Shown here: in pieces, positions 1 to 10,622 of the stretch | How positions within the stretch are numbered: position 1 is the first letter of the stretch | How the letters are laid out: each line of letters begins with the position of its first letter | NCBI RefSeq assembly: GCF_026547205.1 | Contig: NZ_CP106877.1 | Location: forward strand, 2,010,771 to 2,074,770 | Reading direction: 5' to 3' | Source of the DNA: Fervidibacillus halotolerans | Lineage (GTDB): Bacteria > Bacillota > Bacilli > Bacillales > Caldibacillaceae | DNA: 64,000 nt | Position numbers and translations under genes: made by a program | The notes under the pieces: generated by a model | The model's input: the letters and a program-made list of their open reading frames with translations, nothing else | Told to the model about the DNA's origin: nothing | Database searches by the model: none

Positions 1-1239
<1,239 letters not shown>

Positions 1240-1277
1240 AAGCAGGGACGAAAACGGATTTGTTTTCATTCCTGCTT
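1240..1277 (-). terminator. terminator after the OsmC gene
   Basis: Minus-strand hairpin with arms AGCAGG..GAAAAC and GTTTTC..CCTGCT, followed by a run of seven T. It lies just downstream of the OsmC-family gene. Confidence 0.8.
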
Positions 1278-1304
1278 CTTTCACAAAAACATATTTCTAT
1301 ATAA

Positions 1305-1730
1305 TTACAATTCCTCTTTTCCCTTTATCCCGTTAATGGAGTATGTAGCAACAATCTCTGCTTTTAACGAATGGGATACGGAGCAATATTTATTTTTCGA
1401 TAATTTAATTGCCCGTACAACTTTATCTTCTGGAAGATCTCCTTCTAATGCGTAATGGATATGGATCCGGGTAAATTTTTTCGGATGTTCCTCTGCCCTT
1501 TCCCCTTCCAATTCCATATGGAAGGATGTCGGATTTAACCGCATCTTTTTCATAATCGATATAATATCAATCCCTGTACATCCACTAACCGCTGCCAAAA
1601 CCAATTCTCCCGGTCTCGGCCCTTTATCCTCTCCACCTACTTCCTTCGATGCGTCAAGAATAATTTCATGACCAGAAGGAACTTGTGCGGAAAAGGCCAT
1701 ATTTCCTTTCCAATCTACTTTTGCTTTCAT
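1305..1730 (-). CDS. OsmC family peroxiredoxin-like protein
   Basis: A 141-residue cytosolic protein of the OsmC/Ohr/YhfA superfamily, which uses a pair of cysteines to reduce organic or inorganic hydroperoxides with dithiol help. The two expected cysteines are seen in the contexts VSGCTGIDII (about residue 51) and KYCSVSHSL (about residue 116), the usual spacing for the superfamily. The PRPGELVLAAVSGC stretch is typical of the YhfA-like branch rather than classical Ohr. The ATG is preceded by AAAGGAG. It is a single-gene unit ending at the terminator at 1240-1277. The physiological substrate cannot be told from sequence. Confidence 0.85.
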   Translation of the reverse strand: MKAKVDWKGNMAFSAQVPSGHEIILDASKEVGGEDKGPRPGELVLAAVSGCTGIDIISIMKKMRLNPTSFHMELEGERAEEHPKKFTRIHIHYALEGDLPEDKVVRAIKLSKNKYCSVSHSLKAEIVATYSINGIKGKEEL

Positions 1731-1828
1731 CTTCTTACTCCTTTCATCTCCAGCATTGGACAGATTTCCTATTTAAAGGGTTTTGCTTAACCTTTATTAT
1801 AGTATCCATTCCGTTTTTAAAAAAGCAT

Positions 1829-3016
1829 TTAGCTACTAGCATATTTTCTCTCTTTTTTTAAAAAAAACAAATAAAGAAATGCGGAAAGAAGGACAGATAA
1901 TGCGGATGTGTAATAAATACTTTGATATCCAAATAAATGACTAATTTGACCGTAAATCATTGCTCCGATGCCAATACCGAGATCGAAAAATGAGAAGAAC
2001 GTTGCATTGGCCATTCCTTTCCGATTTTTCGGCGCTTTTTCAATGGCCCAAGCTTGTAGACCCGGTTGAATCGTTCCAAATCCGAACCCGTACAAAAAGG
2101 CGGCGGTAAACAGGGATAGGCTATTTGGAAGCCAAGCGAGTAAGAGCATCGCCATAAAAATAAGTGAGACTCCCGGTAAAAATATGGCCTGATGACCCTT
2201 TCGATCATACAGTTGTCCTGCAAATGTTCTTGTAATCATTAACGCAATTGCGTAAATAAAGAAATACCATTGAATCCCTTCCACCCCTTTTTGCACAGTA
2301 TAAAGGGGTAAAAAGGAGGCGATTCCCCCGAAAGTAGCGGTAATGAAAAATAGGAGAAGAGCCGGTTTCAATGCGGATTTTTCATAAATATCCCATTTAT
2401 GGGTGACCGGTTCTTTTTCAGCCTTCTTAAAACGAATTTGGATCGATAATAAAAAGGCGGTTAGTCCTAAACCCGCACAAATTAGAAATAAAAGTTGAAA
2501 TGAGATTTCATCCACTAGCATTAATCCGAGGGACGGTCCGAAGGCGAGGGCTAAATTCCCCGACAATCCAAAATATCCAAGCCCTTCTCCTCGCCTTGAA
2601 GGAGGAATTAAATCCGATGCAATCGTTCCCGTTGCTGTCGTTGATAGACCCCAACCTAACCCTTGGATAATCCGTATTCCTAATAAGAAAAAAATGCCGG
2701 AAATCACGCTGTAACTACCAACAGACAAAACGAATATGATTAAACCGGTTAAATAAACAAATCCTCTTCCTTTCGACTCTAACGCATGTCCTGAATACGG
2801 ACGGATCAACAGAGCGGAAAATGTAAAAATACCGACGACAAGACCGATAATTTGGTCATTACCTCCGAGTTGTTCCACAAAAAGTGGCAACGTAGGCAAC
2901 GTCATTTGAAAACCTAAAAAGATAAAGAAGTTGGCCAAACAAATAAGAATAAAGTCCTTCGTCCAAATTTTTTCTTTTTTCTCAACTGATTGGGTACTGC
3001 TGATTTGTCCGTTCAT
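1829..3016 (-). CDS. MFS transporter, drug or metabolite efflux type
   Basis: A 395-residue integral membrane protein with about twelve hydrophobic helices, the usual length for a major facilitator of the YwoG/multidrug type. The loop after helix 2 carries a motif-A-like stretch (RPYSGHALESKGRG), and RIIQGLGWGLSTTATG in helix 4 resembles the antiporter (motif C region) pattern of drug/H+ exchangers. A GAGGAG ribosome binding site precedes the ATG. The gene stands alone, with a complex hairpin region upstream. Substrate unknown; sugar or siderophore efflux is equally possible. Confidence 0.8.
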   Translation of the reverse strand: MNGQISSTQSVEKKEKIWTKDFILICLANFFIFLGFQMTLPTLPLFVEQLGGNDQIIGLVVGIFTFSALLIRPYSGHALESKGRGFVYLTGLIIFVLSVGSYSVISGIFFLLGIRIIQGLGWGLSTTATGTIASDLIPPSRRGEGLGYFGLSGNLALAFGPSLGLMLVDEISFQLLFLICAGLGLTAFLLSIQIRFKKAEKEPVTHKWDIYEKSALKPALLLFFITATFGGIASFLPLYTVQKGVEGIQWYFFIYAIALMITRTFAGQLYDRKGHQAIFLPGVSLIFMAMLLLAWLPNSLSLFTAAFLYGFGFGTIQPGLQAWAIEKAPKNRKGMANATFFSFFDLGIGIGAMIYGQISHLFGYQSIYYTSALSVLLSAFLYLFFLKKERKYASS

Positions 3017-3172
3017 ATCGATTAGACTCCTCGCCGACTTTATATTTCAACTAAAGTCCTTGCCATATTATATCAATTTTTTTCGGATTTAGAAATATTT
3101 TCATTGAAACATAGAAATTAGAAAAGAGATTCTTTAAAGCTGGGAAAAAGGAAAACGGGATGTAATCGTTTT

Positions 3173-3284
3173 AATGTGCCCTTTTACGTACATATTTTGT
3201 AAAAAAGACTACTTGATCGTGTTTTTTGAAATTCAAAAACCCTATCGAGTAGGTTTTCAAATTGTCTACTCAATAGGGCACATT
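3173..3284 (-). terminator. nested hairpins, terminator of the alpha-glucosidase pair
   Basis: Right after the alpha-glucosidase stop codon the minus strand has a hairpin with arms CCCTATTGAGTAG and CTACTCGATAGGG followed by TTTTTG (about 3238-3278), a standard terminator. It sits inside a longer inverted repeat (AATGTGCCC at 3173-3181, GGGCACATT at 3276-3284). A third copy of the arm (ctacttgat, 3209-3217) could pair in competition. Confidence 0.75.
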
Positions 3285-3292
3285 TTACATTT

Positions 3293-5002
3293 CTACGTTG
3301 GATCTTCCTTCGTCGATTTTCGTATATAAATACGGGTTTCATACGGACGTAAATCGAAAGTTTGGGGCAATGTTTGATCCACATCGGAATAATTCGCCAA
3401 CAGAAGGTTAAAAGGATGACTTCCACATTCTGAAGGCGTAACAAATTGGACCGTTCGTTCGTGAAAATTGCAAATTATTAAAGCCTGTTCATTTCCAAAC
3501 GTCCTCGTATAAACGAAAAGGTGGGGATCGTTTTCAAATAACAAATCATATGTTCCGTAAACAAACACATCATATTCCTTTCGGAGACGGATCATCTTTT
3601 TGTAAAAATTTAAAATGGAATCAGGGTCTTCCATCTGTTTTTCCACATTGATCGATTGGTAATTCGGATTGATTCCTAACCAGGATTTTTCAGCAGTCGT
3701 AAATCCGGCCATCTTCTTCCCGTTCCACTGCATCGGTGTTCGGGAATTGTCCCGGCCTTTTTTCCAAATGACTTCCATTATTTCTTGATGGGTTCGTCCT
3801 TTTTTTCGTTCCAATTCATAAAAGTTCCGCATACCGACGTCATTATAGTCCTCAATCCTTGGAAATTGCACATTCGTCATACCGATTTCTTGCCCTTGAT
3901 AAATATATGGAGTTCCTTTCATAAAAAAATACAGGGCACCGAGCATTTTTGCACTTTCTTTCCAATAGCGTTGGTCGTCTCCCCAGGTCGAAACGCTTCT
4001 AGGTTGGTCGTGATTTTCAATAAATAAGGCATTCCAACCCTTTCCTTCCAATCCCTTTTGCCAACGGGTGAGGGTACGTTTCAAATTAAGTACATCGACC
4101 CCTTTATTGATTCCTTTGTCCCACAGCTCTAAATGTTCGAATTGGAAAATCATATTGAAATACCCTTTATTCTCACCGACCCAACGTTCCGCATCGTTTA
4201 CTTTTACACCGTTTGCTTCACCAACAGTCATAATGTCATATTTTTTAAACGTTTTTTCTGAAAACTCTTTTAAAAACTCGTCGATTCCTTCCACGTTCAT
4301 CATGTAAGGAAAAGCCGGGACGTACGGTAATCCCTTTGGATTTGGCATATCTGGAAGACCGGGTTTCTTTTTAATATGGGAAATGGCATCGATTCGAAAC
4401 CCGTCAATTCCTTTATCCAACCACCAAAGAACCATTTCTTGTAACGCTTTTCTAACTTCTTCATTTTCCCAATTGAGATCCGGCTGTTTTTTTGAAAATA
4501 AATGCAAGTAATATTGATCTGTTTCCCGATCATACTCCCAAGCGGATCCACCAAAAATCGATTCCCAATTATTCGGTTCCTTTCCATCTTTCCCATCTCG
4601 CCAAATATACCAATCCCTTTTTGGACTATTTTTCGACGACCGAGACTCGATAAACCACGGGTGTTCATCGCTCGTATGATTGATTACTAAATCGATGATT
4701 AGTTTCATTCCCCGTTTATGAATCTCATTTAATAACGTGTCAAAATCGTCCATCGTTCCAAATTCGTCCATGATTGCATGATAGTCAGAAATATCGTAAC
4801 CATTATCATCATTCGGAGATTTGTACATTGGACAAAGCCAAATCACATTTGCACCTAAATCTTTAATGTAGTCAAGTTTTTCCGTAATTCCCTTCAAATC
4901 ACCAATCCCATCGCCATTAGCATCCTTAAAACTTCTCGGATAAATTTGATAGACGACACTTTCTTTCCACCACGTTCGTTTTTCCTGATGTAGTTTGTCC
5001 AT
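3293..5002 (-). CDS. GH13 alpha-glucosidase, alpha-1,4 type
   Basis: A 569-residue cytosolic glycoside hydrolase of the GH13 oligo-1,6-glucosidase/alpha-glucosidase subfamily. The catalytic triad is visible: nucleophile D205 in GFRIDAISHI, acid/base E262 in TVGEANG, and transition-state D332 in FIENHDQPR. Region I is DLVINHTSDEH and region V is QPDLNWEN. The residue after the nucleophile is alanine and the acid/base is followed by AN; in characterised Geobacillus and yeast enzymes a small residue here goes with alpha-1,4 (maltose) rather than alpha-1,6 preference. It follows its paralogue at 5086-6762 by 83 bp and is probably cotranscribed. GAGGTG precedes the ATG. Likely acts on imported maltodextrins, though no sugar transporter is adjacent. 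Confidence 0.9.
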   Translation of the reverse strand: MDKLHQEKRTWWKESVVYQIYPRSFKDANGDGIGDLKGITEKLDYIKDLGANVIWLCPMYKSPNDDNGYDISDYHAIMDEFGTMDDFDTLLNEIHKRGMKLIIDLVINHTSDEHPWFIESRSSKNSPKRDWYIWRDGKDGKEPNNWESIFGGSAWEYDRETDQYYLHLFSKKQPDLNWENEEVRKALQEMVLWWLDKGIDGFRIDAISHIKKKPGLPDMPNPKGLPYVPAFPYMMNVEGIDEFLKEFSEKTFKKYDIMTVGEANGVKVNDAERWVGENKGYFNMIFQFEHLELWDKGINKGVDVLNLKRTLTRWQKGLEGKGWNALFIENHDQPRSVSTWGDDQRYWKESAKMLGALYFFMKGTPYIYQGQEIGMTNVQFPRIEDYNDVGMRNFYELERKKGRTHQEIMEVIWKKGRDNSRTPMQWNGKKMAGFTTAEKSWLGINPNYQSINVEKQMEDPDSILNFYKKMIRLRKEYDVFVYGTYDLLFENDPHLFVYTRTFGNEQALIICNFHERTVQFVTPSECGSHPFNLLLANYSDVDQTLPQTFDLRPYETRIYIRKSTKEDPT

Positions 5003-5085
5003 TTATGCACCTCATTTCTTTCGTTGAACATTCCTCGTCTGCTTAAAGTGATAGTTTATATTCAAAGTGATAAAAAAATATCCAA

Positions 5086-6762
5086 TTATTTTCCTTTTAA
5101 AACGATTGCTTCATAAGGACGAAGGGTAATCATCTCTTCCCAGTCATCTAGATCGGGATAATTCCAAATCAATGGTTCAACTGGATGAAAGATATTATTT
5201 GGTAACTGGTAAGATCTATTTTGGTCAGTAAAGTTACAAAGGATGAGAAGTTTCTCATTTTCATACATTCTCATATATGCAAATATGTTTTCATTTTCTT
5301 CATCGAGCAGTTGAAAATCACCGTAGACGATAATCGGATTCCTTTTCCGAAGTTTGATGATTTTTCGATAATAGTGAAAAACGGAGTTTGAATCCTCTAT
5401 AGCTTGTTTCACATTAATATTTTTATAATTTGGATTGACGCAAATCCAAGGTGTCCCTTCGGTAAAACCGGCATTTGGACTATCATCCCATTGCATTGGT
5501 GTTCTAGCATTATCTCGTCCTTTCTCATAAATCGCTTGCATAATTTTTTCCTCTCGTTCATTGCCTTCAATGACTCGCTCTCGATACATATTTAACGTTT
5601 CAATATCTCTATAATCATCGATGGTAGGGAATTGAACGTTCGTCATTCCAATTTCTTCTCCTTGATATATAAAAGGAGTGCCTTGGAGAAAATGGAGGAA
5701 AGTTGCTAACATTTTTGCCGACTCCACTCGATAGTTTTTGTCGTTTCCAAAACGGGAAACCATCCGTGGTTGATCGTGATTGTTTAAATACAAACTGTTC
5801 CATCCGACTCCACTTAGGCCTGTTTGCCATTTATTAATCACCCGTTTTAAATCCGTTAATTTCATCGGACGCAAATCCCATTTCCCTCCAGGACCCGCAT
5901 CCAAATCCATATGTTCAAAAGTAAAGACCATATTTAATTCATTTCGTTCGGGTGCCGTATATAGCTTCGCCTCATCCACAGTTACACCTGGCATTTCACC
6001 GACGGTCATCACATCGTATTTTGATAACACTCGTTCGTTCATCTCTTGCAAATAATCGTGGACTTTCGGACCATTCATAAAATACTTATGTCCGGATACA
6101 TATTTTTTCCCCCGTTCAATATCCCCATCTGGCAGTCCAGGCACTTTTGAAATAAAATTAATGACGTCCATCCGAAATCCATCGATTCCTTTATCGAGCC
6201 ACCATGTCATCATTTCATAAATTTCATTCCGCACCTTTTCATTTTCCCAATTTAAATCGGGTTGTTTTTTACTGAACAAATGAAGGTAGTATTCATCAGT
6301 TTCCGGATCGTATTCCCATGCGGAACCGCTGAAAGCCGACTCCCAATTATTCGGTTCCCGACCATCTTTTCCCGGGCGCCAAATATAATAATCACGATAT
6401 GGATTCGTCTTTGACTTTCGTGATTCAATAAACCACGAATGTTCGTCAGACGTGTGATTTACGACTAAATCCATGATTAATTTCATATCCCGTGCATGGG
6501 CCTGTTCCAATAGTTCTTCCCAGTCTTCCATCGTTCCGAATTCATCCATAATCGCCTTATAATCGCTTATATCATACCCATTATCATCATTTGGAGAACG
6601 ATAAACAGGGCATAACCAAATGACATCCACTCCTAAGTATTTCAAATAATCGAGCTTTTCGATGATTCCACGTAAATCACCAATTCCATCTCCATTTGAA
6701 TCGTTAAAACTCCTTGGATAAATTTGATATACAACGCTTTCTTTCCACCAATGTTTTCCCAC
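5086..6762 (-). CDS. malL: oligo-1,6-glucosidase (isomaltase)
   Basis: A 558-residue cytosolic GH13 enzyme that cleaves alpha-1,6 linkages at the non-reducing end of isomalto-oligosaccharides. The triad is D199 (GFRMDVIN), E256 (VGEMPG) and D330 (NNHDQPR). Valine follows the nucleophile at position 200, the signature established for alpha-1,6-specific Bacillus and yeast isomaltases, and the acid/base is followed by MPGV. Length is normal for the family. The start is a GTG with GGAGAG upstream. It is the first gene of a two-gene unit with the alpha-1,4-type paralogue; together they could split both linkages of branched dextrins. A LacI-family operator-like site lies about 100 bp upstream. Confidence 0.9.
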   Translation of the reverse strand: MGKHWWKESVVYQIYPRSFNDSNGDGIGDLRGIIEKLDYLKYLGVDVIWLCPVYRSPNDDNGYDISDYKAIMDEFGTMEDWEELLEQAHARDMKLIMDLVVNHTSDEHSWFIESRKSKTNPYRDYYIWRPGKDGREPNNWESAFSGSAWEYDPETDEYYLHLFSKKQPDLNWENEKVRNEIYEMMTWWLDKGIDGFRMDVINFISKVPGLPDGDIERGKKYVSGHKYFMNGPKVHDYLQEMNERVLSKYDVMTVGEMPGVTVDEAKLYTAPERNELNMVFTFEHMDLDAGPGGKWDLRPMKLTDLKRVINKWQTGLSGVGWNSLYLNNHDQPRMVSRFGNDKNYRVESAKMLATFLHFLQGTPFIYQGEEIGMTNVQFPTIDDYRDIETLNMYRERVIEGNEREEKIMQAIYEKGRDNARTPMQWDDSPNAGFTEGTPWICVNPNYKNINVKQAIEDSNSVFHYYRKIIKLRKRNPIIVYGDFQLLDEENENIFAYMRMYENEKLLILCNFTDQNRSYQLPNNIFHPVEPLIWNYPDLDDWEEMITLRPYEAIVLKGK

Positions 6763-6861
6763 TGTAAACGTCTCTCCTTTATGTTTTTTTACAGAGAAAA
6801 AATCCGTTTTAACAACATCATTTAAAGAAAACGGCTTTTTGAATCACGATATCCTTTTTTG

Positions 6862-6875
6862 TGCAAACGATTGCG
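6862..6875 (-). promoter_or_regulatory. cre/LacI-family operator-like site upstream of malL
   Basis: The 14-bp TGCAAACGATTGCG matches the catabolite-responsive element pattern TGNAANCGNWNNCW at 13 of 14 positions and is nearly palindromic about its central CG. It lies about 100 bp before the malL start, where CcpA or a MalR-like repressor would act. A second small palindrome (ATAGGT-TTCAT-ACCTAT, 6902-6918) lies further upstream. No clear -35/-10 pair was identified. Confidence 0.5.
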
Positions 6876-6959
6876 TAATTTAGATACGCTCTAATCATAA
6901 CATAGGTTTCATACCTATTCTAGTAGGAATCTTGTTTTATCTAACTACCTATAACAAAT

Positions 6960-6994
6960 AAAAAAATTGCCCATCATCTTGACGATTGGACAAT
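6960..6994 (-). terminator. terminator of yhbH
   Basis: Minus-strand imperfect hairpin (ATTGTCC..ATCGT pairing with ATGAT..GGGCAAT) followed by seven T, about 70 bp downstream of the yhbH stop. It separates yhbH from the malL unit. Confidence 0.65.
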
Positions 6995-7064
6995 ATGCAA
7001 TCGTGTTTGATTGTTTCCTATAAAATATGTTCTACAGAAATATTGTTGCTTCACATTGGTTTCC

Positions 7065-8228
7065 TTATGTTTGAACCACCTCTTTTTTTTGAAAGAAGTG
7101 TTTTAATGCATGGAACACATCAGCCTTTTGACGGAGGATATAATAACGAAAACGATCGTCTTTAATATGTTTGTAGGAGGACATTAAAGTGCTATGTCTC
7201 TGGTATTGGTTCACTTCCCCATAATAAAACATATTGGATCGGTCCATTAGTTCTCCAACGAGTTTTACACAACGGATATTATCTGAAGTTAGATTGTCAC
7301 CGTCGGAAAAATGTACGGGATATATATTGTATTGATTGGGGTTAAATTTCGATTCGATTAACTCCAATGCCTTTTTGTAAGCGGAAGAGCAAATCGTGCC
7401 CCCACTTTCACCTTTCGAAAAAAATTCCTCCTCTGTGACGACTTTCGCTTCCGTATGATGGGCAATAAATGCAATTTCTACCGTTTCATATTTCGATCGT
7501 AAAAACCGTGTCATCCAAAAAAAGAAACTTCTTGCCATAAATTTTTCCCATATACCCATACTTCCGCTTGTATCCATCATGGCGAGGACGACAGCTTTTG
7601 ATTCATATTTGATCTTTTCATTCCATGTGCGAAACTTTAAATCTTCCGGATAAATTGGGAAAAAGGATGGTTTTCCTCTTAGAGCATTCCGTTTAAAAGC
7701 AGACATCATCGTCCGTTTCTTATCAATATTCCCCATAAGTCCTGTTTTTCGAATGTCATTGAATTCAATGTCTTTCGTTTGTAATTCATGATCGTCTTTC
7801 CGTTTCAAATTTGGTAGCTCCAATTGGTGAAAAAGGGCTTCTTCCAACTCAGCTAAGGACACTTCCGCTTCATAATAATCTTCTCCAGGTTGGTCCCCAG
7901 CTCCTTGACCGATCCCAGGACCTTTCTGACTCGAACCATCACGAGCGACCACATCTCCTACTTGACTATCTCCATCTCCTTGACCAACATGTTTATTTTT
8001 ATCGTAATTATAGCGAATTTTATACTCATCAAGGGAACGTATCGGAATTTTAATGACTTCTTTTCCGTTCGATAAAATAATATTTTCTTCGGTAATTAAA
8101 TCAGGTAAATTATTTTTAATTGCTTCTTGAACTTTCTCTTTATGCCTTTGTTGATCGTCATGGCCTTTTCGATGGAGGGACCAATCTTCCTGGGAAAGTG
8201 TAAATTGACCACTATCCATATAACTCAA
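7065..8228 (-). CDS. yhbH: YhbH/YeaH-type stress and sporulation protein (DUF444)
   Basis: A 387-residue cytosolic protein of the DUF444 family, known in B. subtilis as YhbH and in enterobacteria as YeaH, which works with the kinase PrkA in sporulation or stress. The central part has a von Willebrand A-like metal site, MMDTSGSMG (about residue 217 on). The linker at about 90-120 is glycine-rich and low in complexity. The start is TTG with GGAGGGG just upstream. In B. subtilis it directly follows prkA. Here prkA is 16 kb away at 24701, with opp, a two-component system and an adhesin in between. Confidence 0.92.
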   Translation of the reverse strand: MSYMDSGQFTLSQEDWSLHRKGHDDQQRHKEKVQEAIKNNLPDLITEENIILSNGKEVIKIPIRSLDEYKIRYNYDKNKHVGQGDGDSQVGDVVARDGSSQKGPGIGQGAGDQPGEDYYEAEVSLAELEEALFHQLELPNLKRKDDHELQTKDIEFNDIRKTGLMGNIDKKRTMMSAFKRNALRGKPSFFPIYPEDLKFRTWNEKIKYESKAVVLAMMDTSGSMGIWEKFMARSFFFWMTRFLRSKYETVEIAFIAHHTEAKVVTEEEFFSKGESGGTICSSAYKKALELIESKFNPNQYNIYPVHFSDGDNLTSDNIRCVKLVGELMDRSNMFYYGEVNQYQRHSTLMSSYKHIKDDRFRYYILRQKADVFHALKHFFQKKEVVQT

Positions 8229-8571
8229 TTAAACCCCTCCTTCATTTTTTATTCACCTTTCTCCACAAAACCGCATACATTATATGTGTCTAAAATCATA
8301 TTAAACTTCAAAAATATTTTTCTTATTAAAGCGATAAAGTATTAAAAGAATATTACTTAATCGGGAATTACTTTATACTATGCAAAAGTAAAAGAAAAAT
8401 TTACACCCATTTTCACGGACATGCTTTCCTTTTGTACATCCTTCATCTTACCCGATAAACCCTTCTGAACAATCACTTATACACCAAATGAAACGCCAAG
8501 GAAAAAAGAATGTACACAAGACCTATCCTTTCATTCACCACTATTTCGAAATGATTAATTTTCTCCAATAA
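8229..8571. other. intergenic region between oppF terminator and yhbH
   Basis: AT-rich, with no open frame that has a credible ribosome binding site. It must hold the yhbH promoter, which in other bacilli is read by sporulation sigma factors, but no clear -35/-10 pair was found. Confidence 0.4.
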
Positions 8572-8598
8572 AAAAGGGCACCTTCTTTTGGCACCCTT
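8572..8598 (-). terminator. terminator of the opp operon
   Basis: Minus-strand hairpin AGGGTGCC / GGTGCCCT with a 7-nt loop followed by six T, just after oppF. Confidence 0.85.
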
Positions 8599-8606
8599 TC
8601 ATTTCA

Positions 8607-9542
8607 TTAGTTTTTATATGCCTTTTTATACTGTTCAAACTCTTTTTCCGAACAATAAACAAAATGTCCAGGAGCTACTTCACGCATAGCCAATTTGTCG
8701 GAATCAGAATATTGGTGGACGGACGGGTTATAACGGATTCTTTTCCGATGACGCTCGTAATCCGGATCTGGTAGTGGAATAGCAGATAATAAGGATTTTG
8801 TATACGGATGTAAAGGATTTTTATATAAATCATCACTCGGTGCAAGTTCGACTAATTTCCCGAAATACATAACCCCTATTCGGTCGCTAATATATTTCAC
8901 CATTGAAAGATCGTGAGCGATAAATAGATAGGTCAAACCGTTTTCCTTCTGTAGTTTTTTCAATAAATTAACAACCTGGGCTTGAATGGAAACATCCAAA
9001 GCCGAAATCGGTTCATCGGCAATTATAAATTCCGGCTTTACTGCTAAGGCACGGGCAATCCCGATCCGCTGCCTTTGCCCCCCTGAAAATTCATGGGGAT
9101 ACCGGTTTGCATGTTCCTTATTCAAACCGACCGTTTCCAAAAGATGGTATACTCGATCCATCCGTTCTTTTTTCGACTTGGCCAAACCGTGAATGTCGAT
9201 CCCCTCTGCAATGATATCGGATACTTTCATACGTGGATTTAAAGAAGCATAGGGATCTTGGAAAATCATTTGCATTTTTTGGTTTAATTCTTTTAATTCC
9301 TTATGTTTTTTTACTTTATGAACATCTTTACCTTCATATAAGACCTGTCCACTTGTCGCATTGTAAAGTCGAATAATTGTTCTTCCAGTCGTCGATTTTC
9401 CACAACCTGATTCGCCGACGAGACCTAATGTTTCTCCTCTATAAATATCGAAGGATACATCGTCGATCGCCCTTACTTCATTTGGCTTTCCTTCATTGAA
9501 TATTTTCTTTAAATGTTTCACTTCGATTAATTTTTCAGCCAT
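8607..9542 (-). CDS. oppF: oligopeptide ABC transporter ATPase OppF
   Basis: A 311-residue cytoplasmic ATPase that powers peptide import together with OppD. Walker A is GESGCGKST, the signature is FSGGQRQR, and Walker B is FIIADEPISALD. The C-terminal extension after HPYTKSLLSAIPLPDP is the Opp/Dpp-specific region. The ATG overlaps the oppD stop (TAAATG), with AGGAGG upstream, so the two are translationally coupled. It is the last gene of oppA-B-C-D-F and ends at the terminator at 8572-8598. Dipeptide or nickel transporters share this ATPase type. The gene order and the OppA length favour oligopeptides. Confidence 0.92.
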   Translation of the reverse strand: MAEKLIEVKHLKKIFNEGKPNEVRAIDDVSFDIYRGETLGLVGESGCGKSTTGRTIIRLYNATSGQVLYEGKDVHKVKKHKELKELNQKMQMIFQDPYASLNPRMKVSDIIAEGIDIHGLAKSKKERMDRVYHLLETVGLNKEHANRYPHEFSGGQRQRIGIARALAVKPEFIIADEPISALDVSIQAQVVNLLKKLQKENGLTYLFIAHDLSMVKYISDRIGVMYFGKLVELAPSDDLYKNPLHPYTKSLLSAIPLPDPDYERHRKRIRYNPSVHQYSDSDKLAMREVAPGHFVYCSEKEFEQYKKAYKN

Positions 9543-10610
9543 TTAGCGATCCTCCTTCACAAGCACTGGTTCGGGAAAGTTCCCTGGAAAATCCCGTTTC
9601 CGATCTAAAATCATTTTTGGAGGTATAACCTTCGGTGCATCTGGATGGAGTAACCAAGATTTCACGAAATGGGTTTCGGAAACTTGGTACAATGGTGGTT
9701 CTTCTTCAAAATCAATTTCCATCGCATATTTACTTCTCCTCGCAAAAGCATCCCCTTTTGGTGGATGGGTTAAATCTGGCGGACTACCAGGAATGGCATG
9801 CAATTCTTCTTCAGCGCTACTGTCAAGGCTGGGCATCGAGGCTAATAGTCCCCAAGTATATGGATGTCTAGGATCATAGAAAATTTCGTCAACCGTACCT
9901 ACCTCAACAATTTGGCCAGCATACATTACCGCGACCCGATCTGCCATATTGGCAACAACACCAAGATCATGGGTAATAAAAATAATCGACGTATTCAATT
10001 TTTCCTTTAATTCCTTCATTAATTCCAGTATTTGCGCCTGGATTGTCACATCTAAAGCAGTCGTCGGTTCATCTGCAATCAAAAGTTTCGGTTTCGCAGC
10101 GAGGGCGATGGCAATCATTACTCGTTGTCTCATCCCTCCGGAAAATTGGTGCGGATATTGAACATATCGTTCCTCAGCTTTCGGGATTCCAACCATTTTC
10201 AACAATTCGATTGCCTTCACTTTCGCTTCTCGTTTTGATACTTTTTCATTTTTAATAATCAGTTCAGAAATTTGTCTTCCAATTCTCATCGTCGGATTTA
10301 ATGATGTCATCGGATCTTGAAAAATCATGCTAACTGTATTTCCACGGATTTTTTCCATCTGTCGATCCGTTTTTGGTACGATATCTTCTCCATCTAAGAT
10401 GATTTGACCCTGTTCGATTTTAGATGGAGGTGTGGGTAATAATTTCATAATCGCTTGTGCAGTGACACTTTTTCCGGATCCACTCTCGCCTACAAGTGCA
10501 AGGGTCTCACCTTGATTAACAAAAAAATTAACACCTCGAACAGCCTTTACAATTCCGGATTGGGTATAAAAATTGATATGCAAATTATTAATTTCTATGA
10601 TTTTTTCCAC
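9543..10610 (-). CDS. oppD: oligopeptide ABC transporter ATPase OppD
   Basis: A cytoplasmic ATPase of about 355 residues, partner of OppF. Walker A is GESGSGKSVT, the signature is FSGGMRQR and Walker B is LLIADEPTTALD. The C-terminal oligopeptide-transporter extension (HPYTWGLLASMPSLD on) is present. The longest frame starts at a GTG at 10619 that is only 1 nt from the AGGAGG. The GTG at 10610, with 8 nt spacing, is the better start and gives VEKIIEINNL at the N terminus. It is packed between oppC and oppF. Confidence 0.92.
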   Translation of the reverse strand: MEKIIEINNLHINFYTQSGIVKAVRGVNFFVNQGETLALVGESGSGKSVTAQAIMKLLPTPPSKIEQGQIILDGEDIVPKTDRQMEKIRGNTVSMIFQDPMTSLNPTMRIGRQISELIIKNEKVSKREAKVKAIELLKMVGIPKAEERYVQYPHQFSGGMRQRVMIAIALAAKPKLLIADEPTTALDVTIQAQILELMKELKEKLNTSIIFITHDLGVVANMADRVAVMYAGQIVEVGTVDEIFYDPRHPYTWGLLASMPSLDSSAEEELHAIPGSPPDLTHPPKGDAFARRSKYAMEIDFEEEPPLYQVSETHFVKSWLLHPDAPKVIPPKMILDRKRDFPGNFPEPVLVKEDR

Positions 10611-10622
10611 TCGGCACACCTC

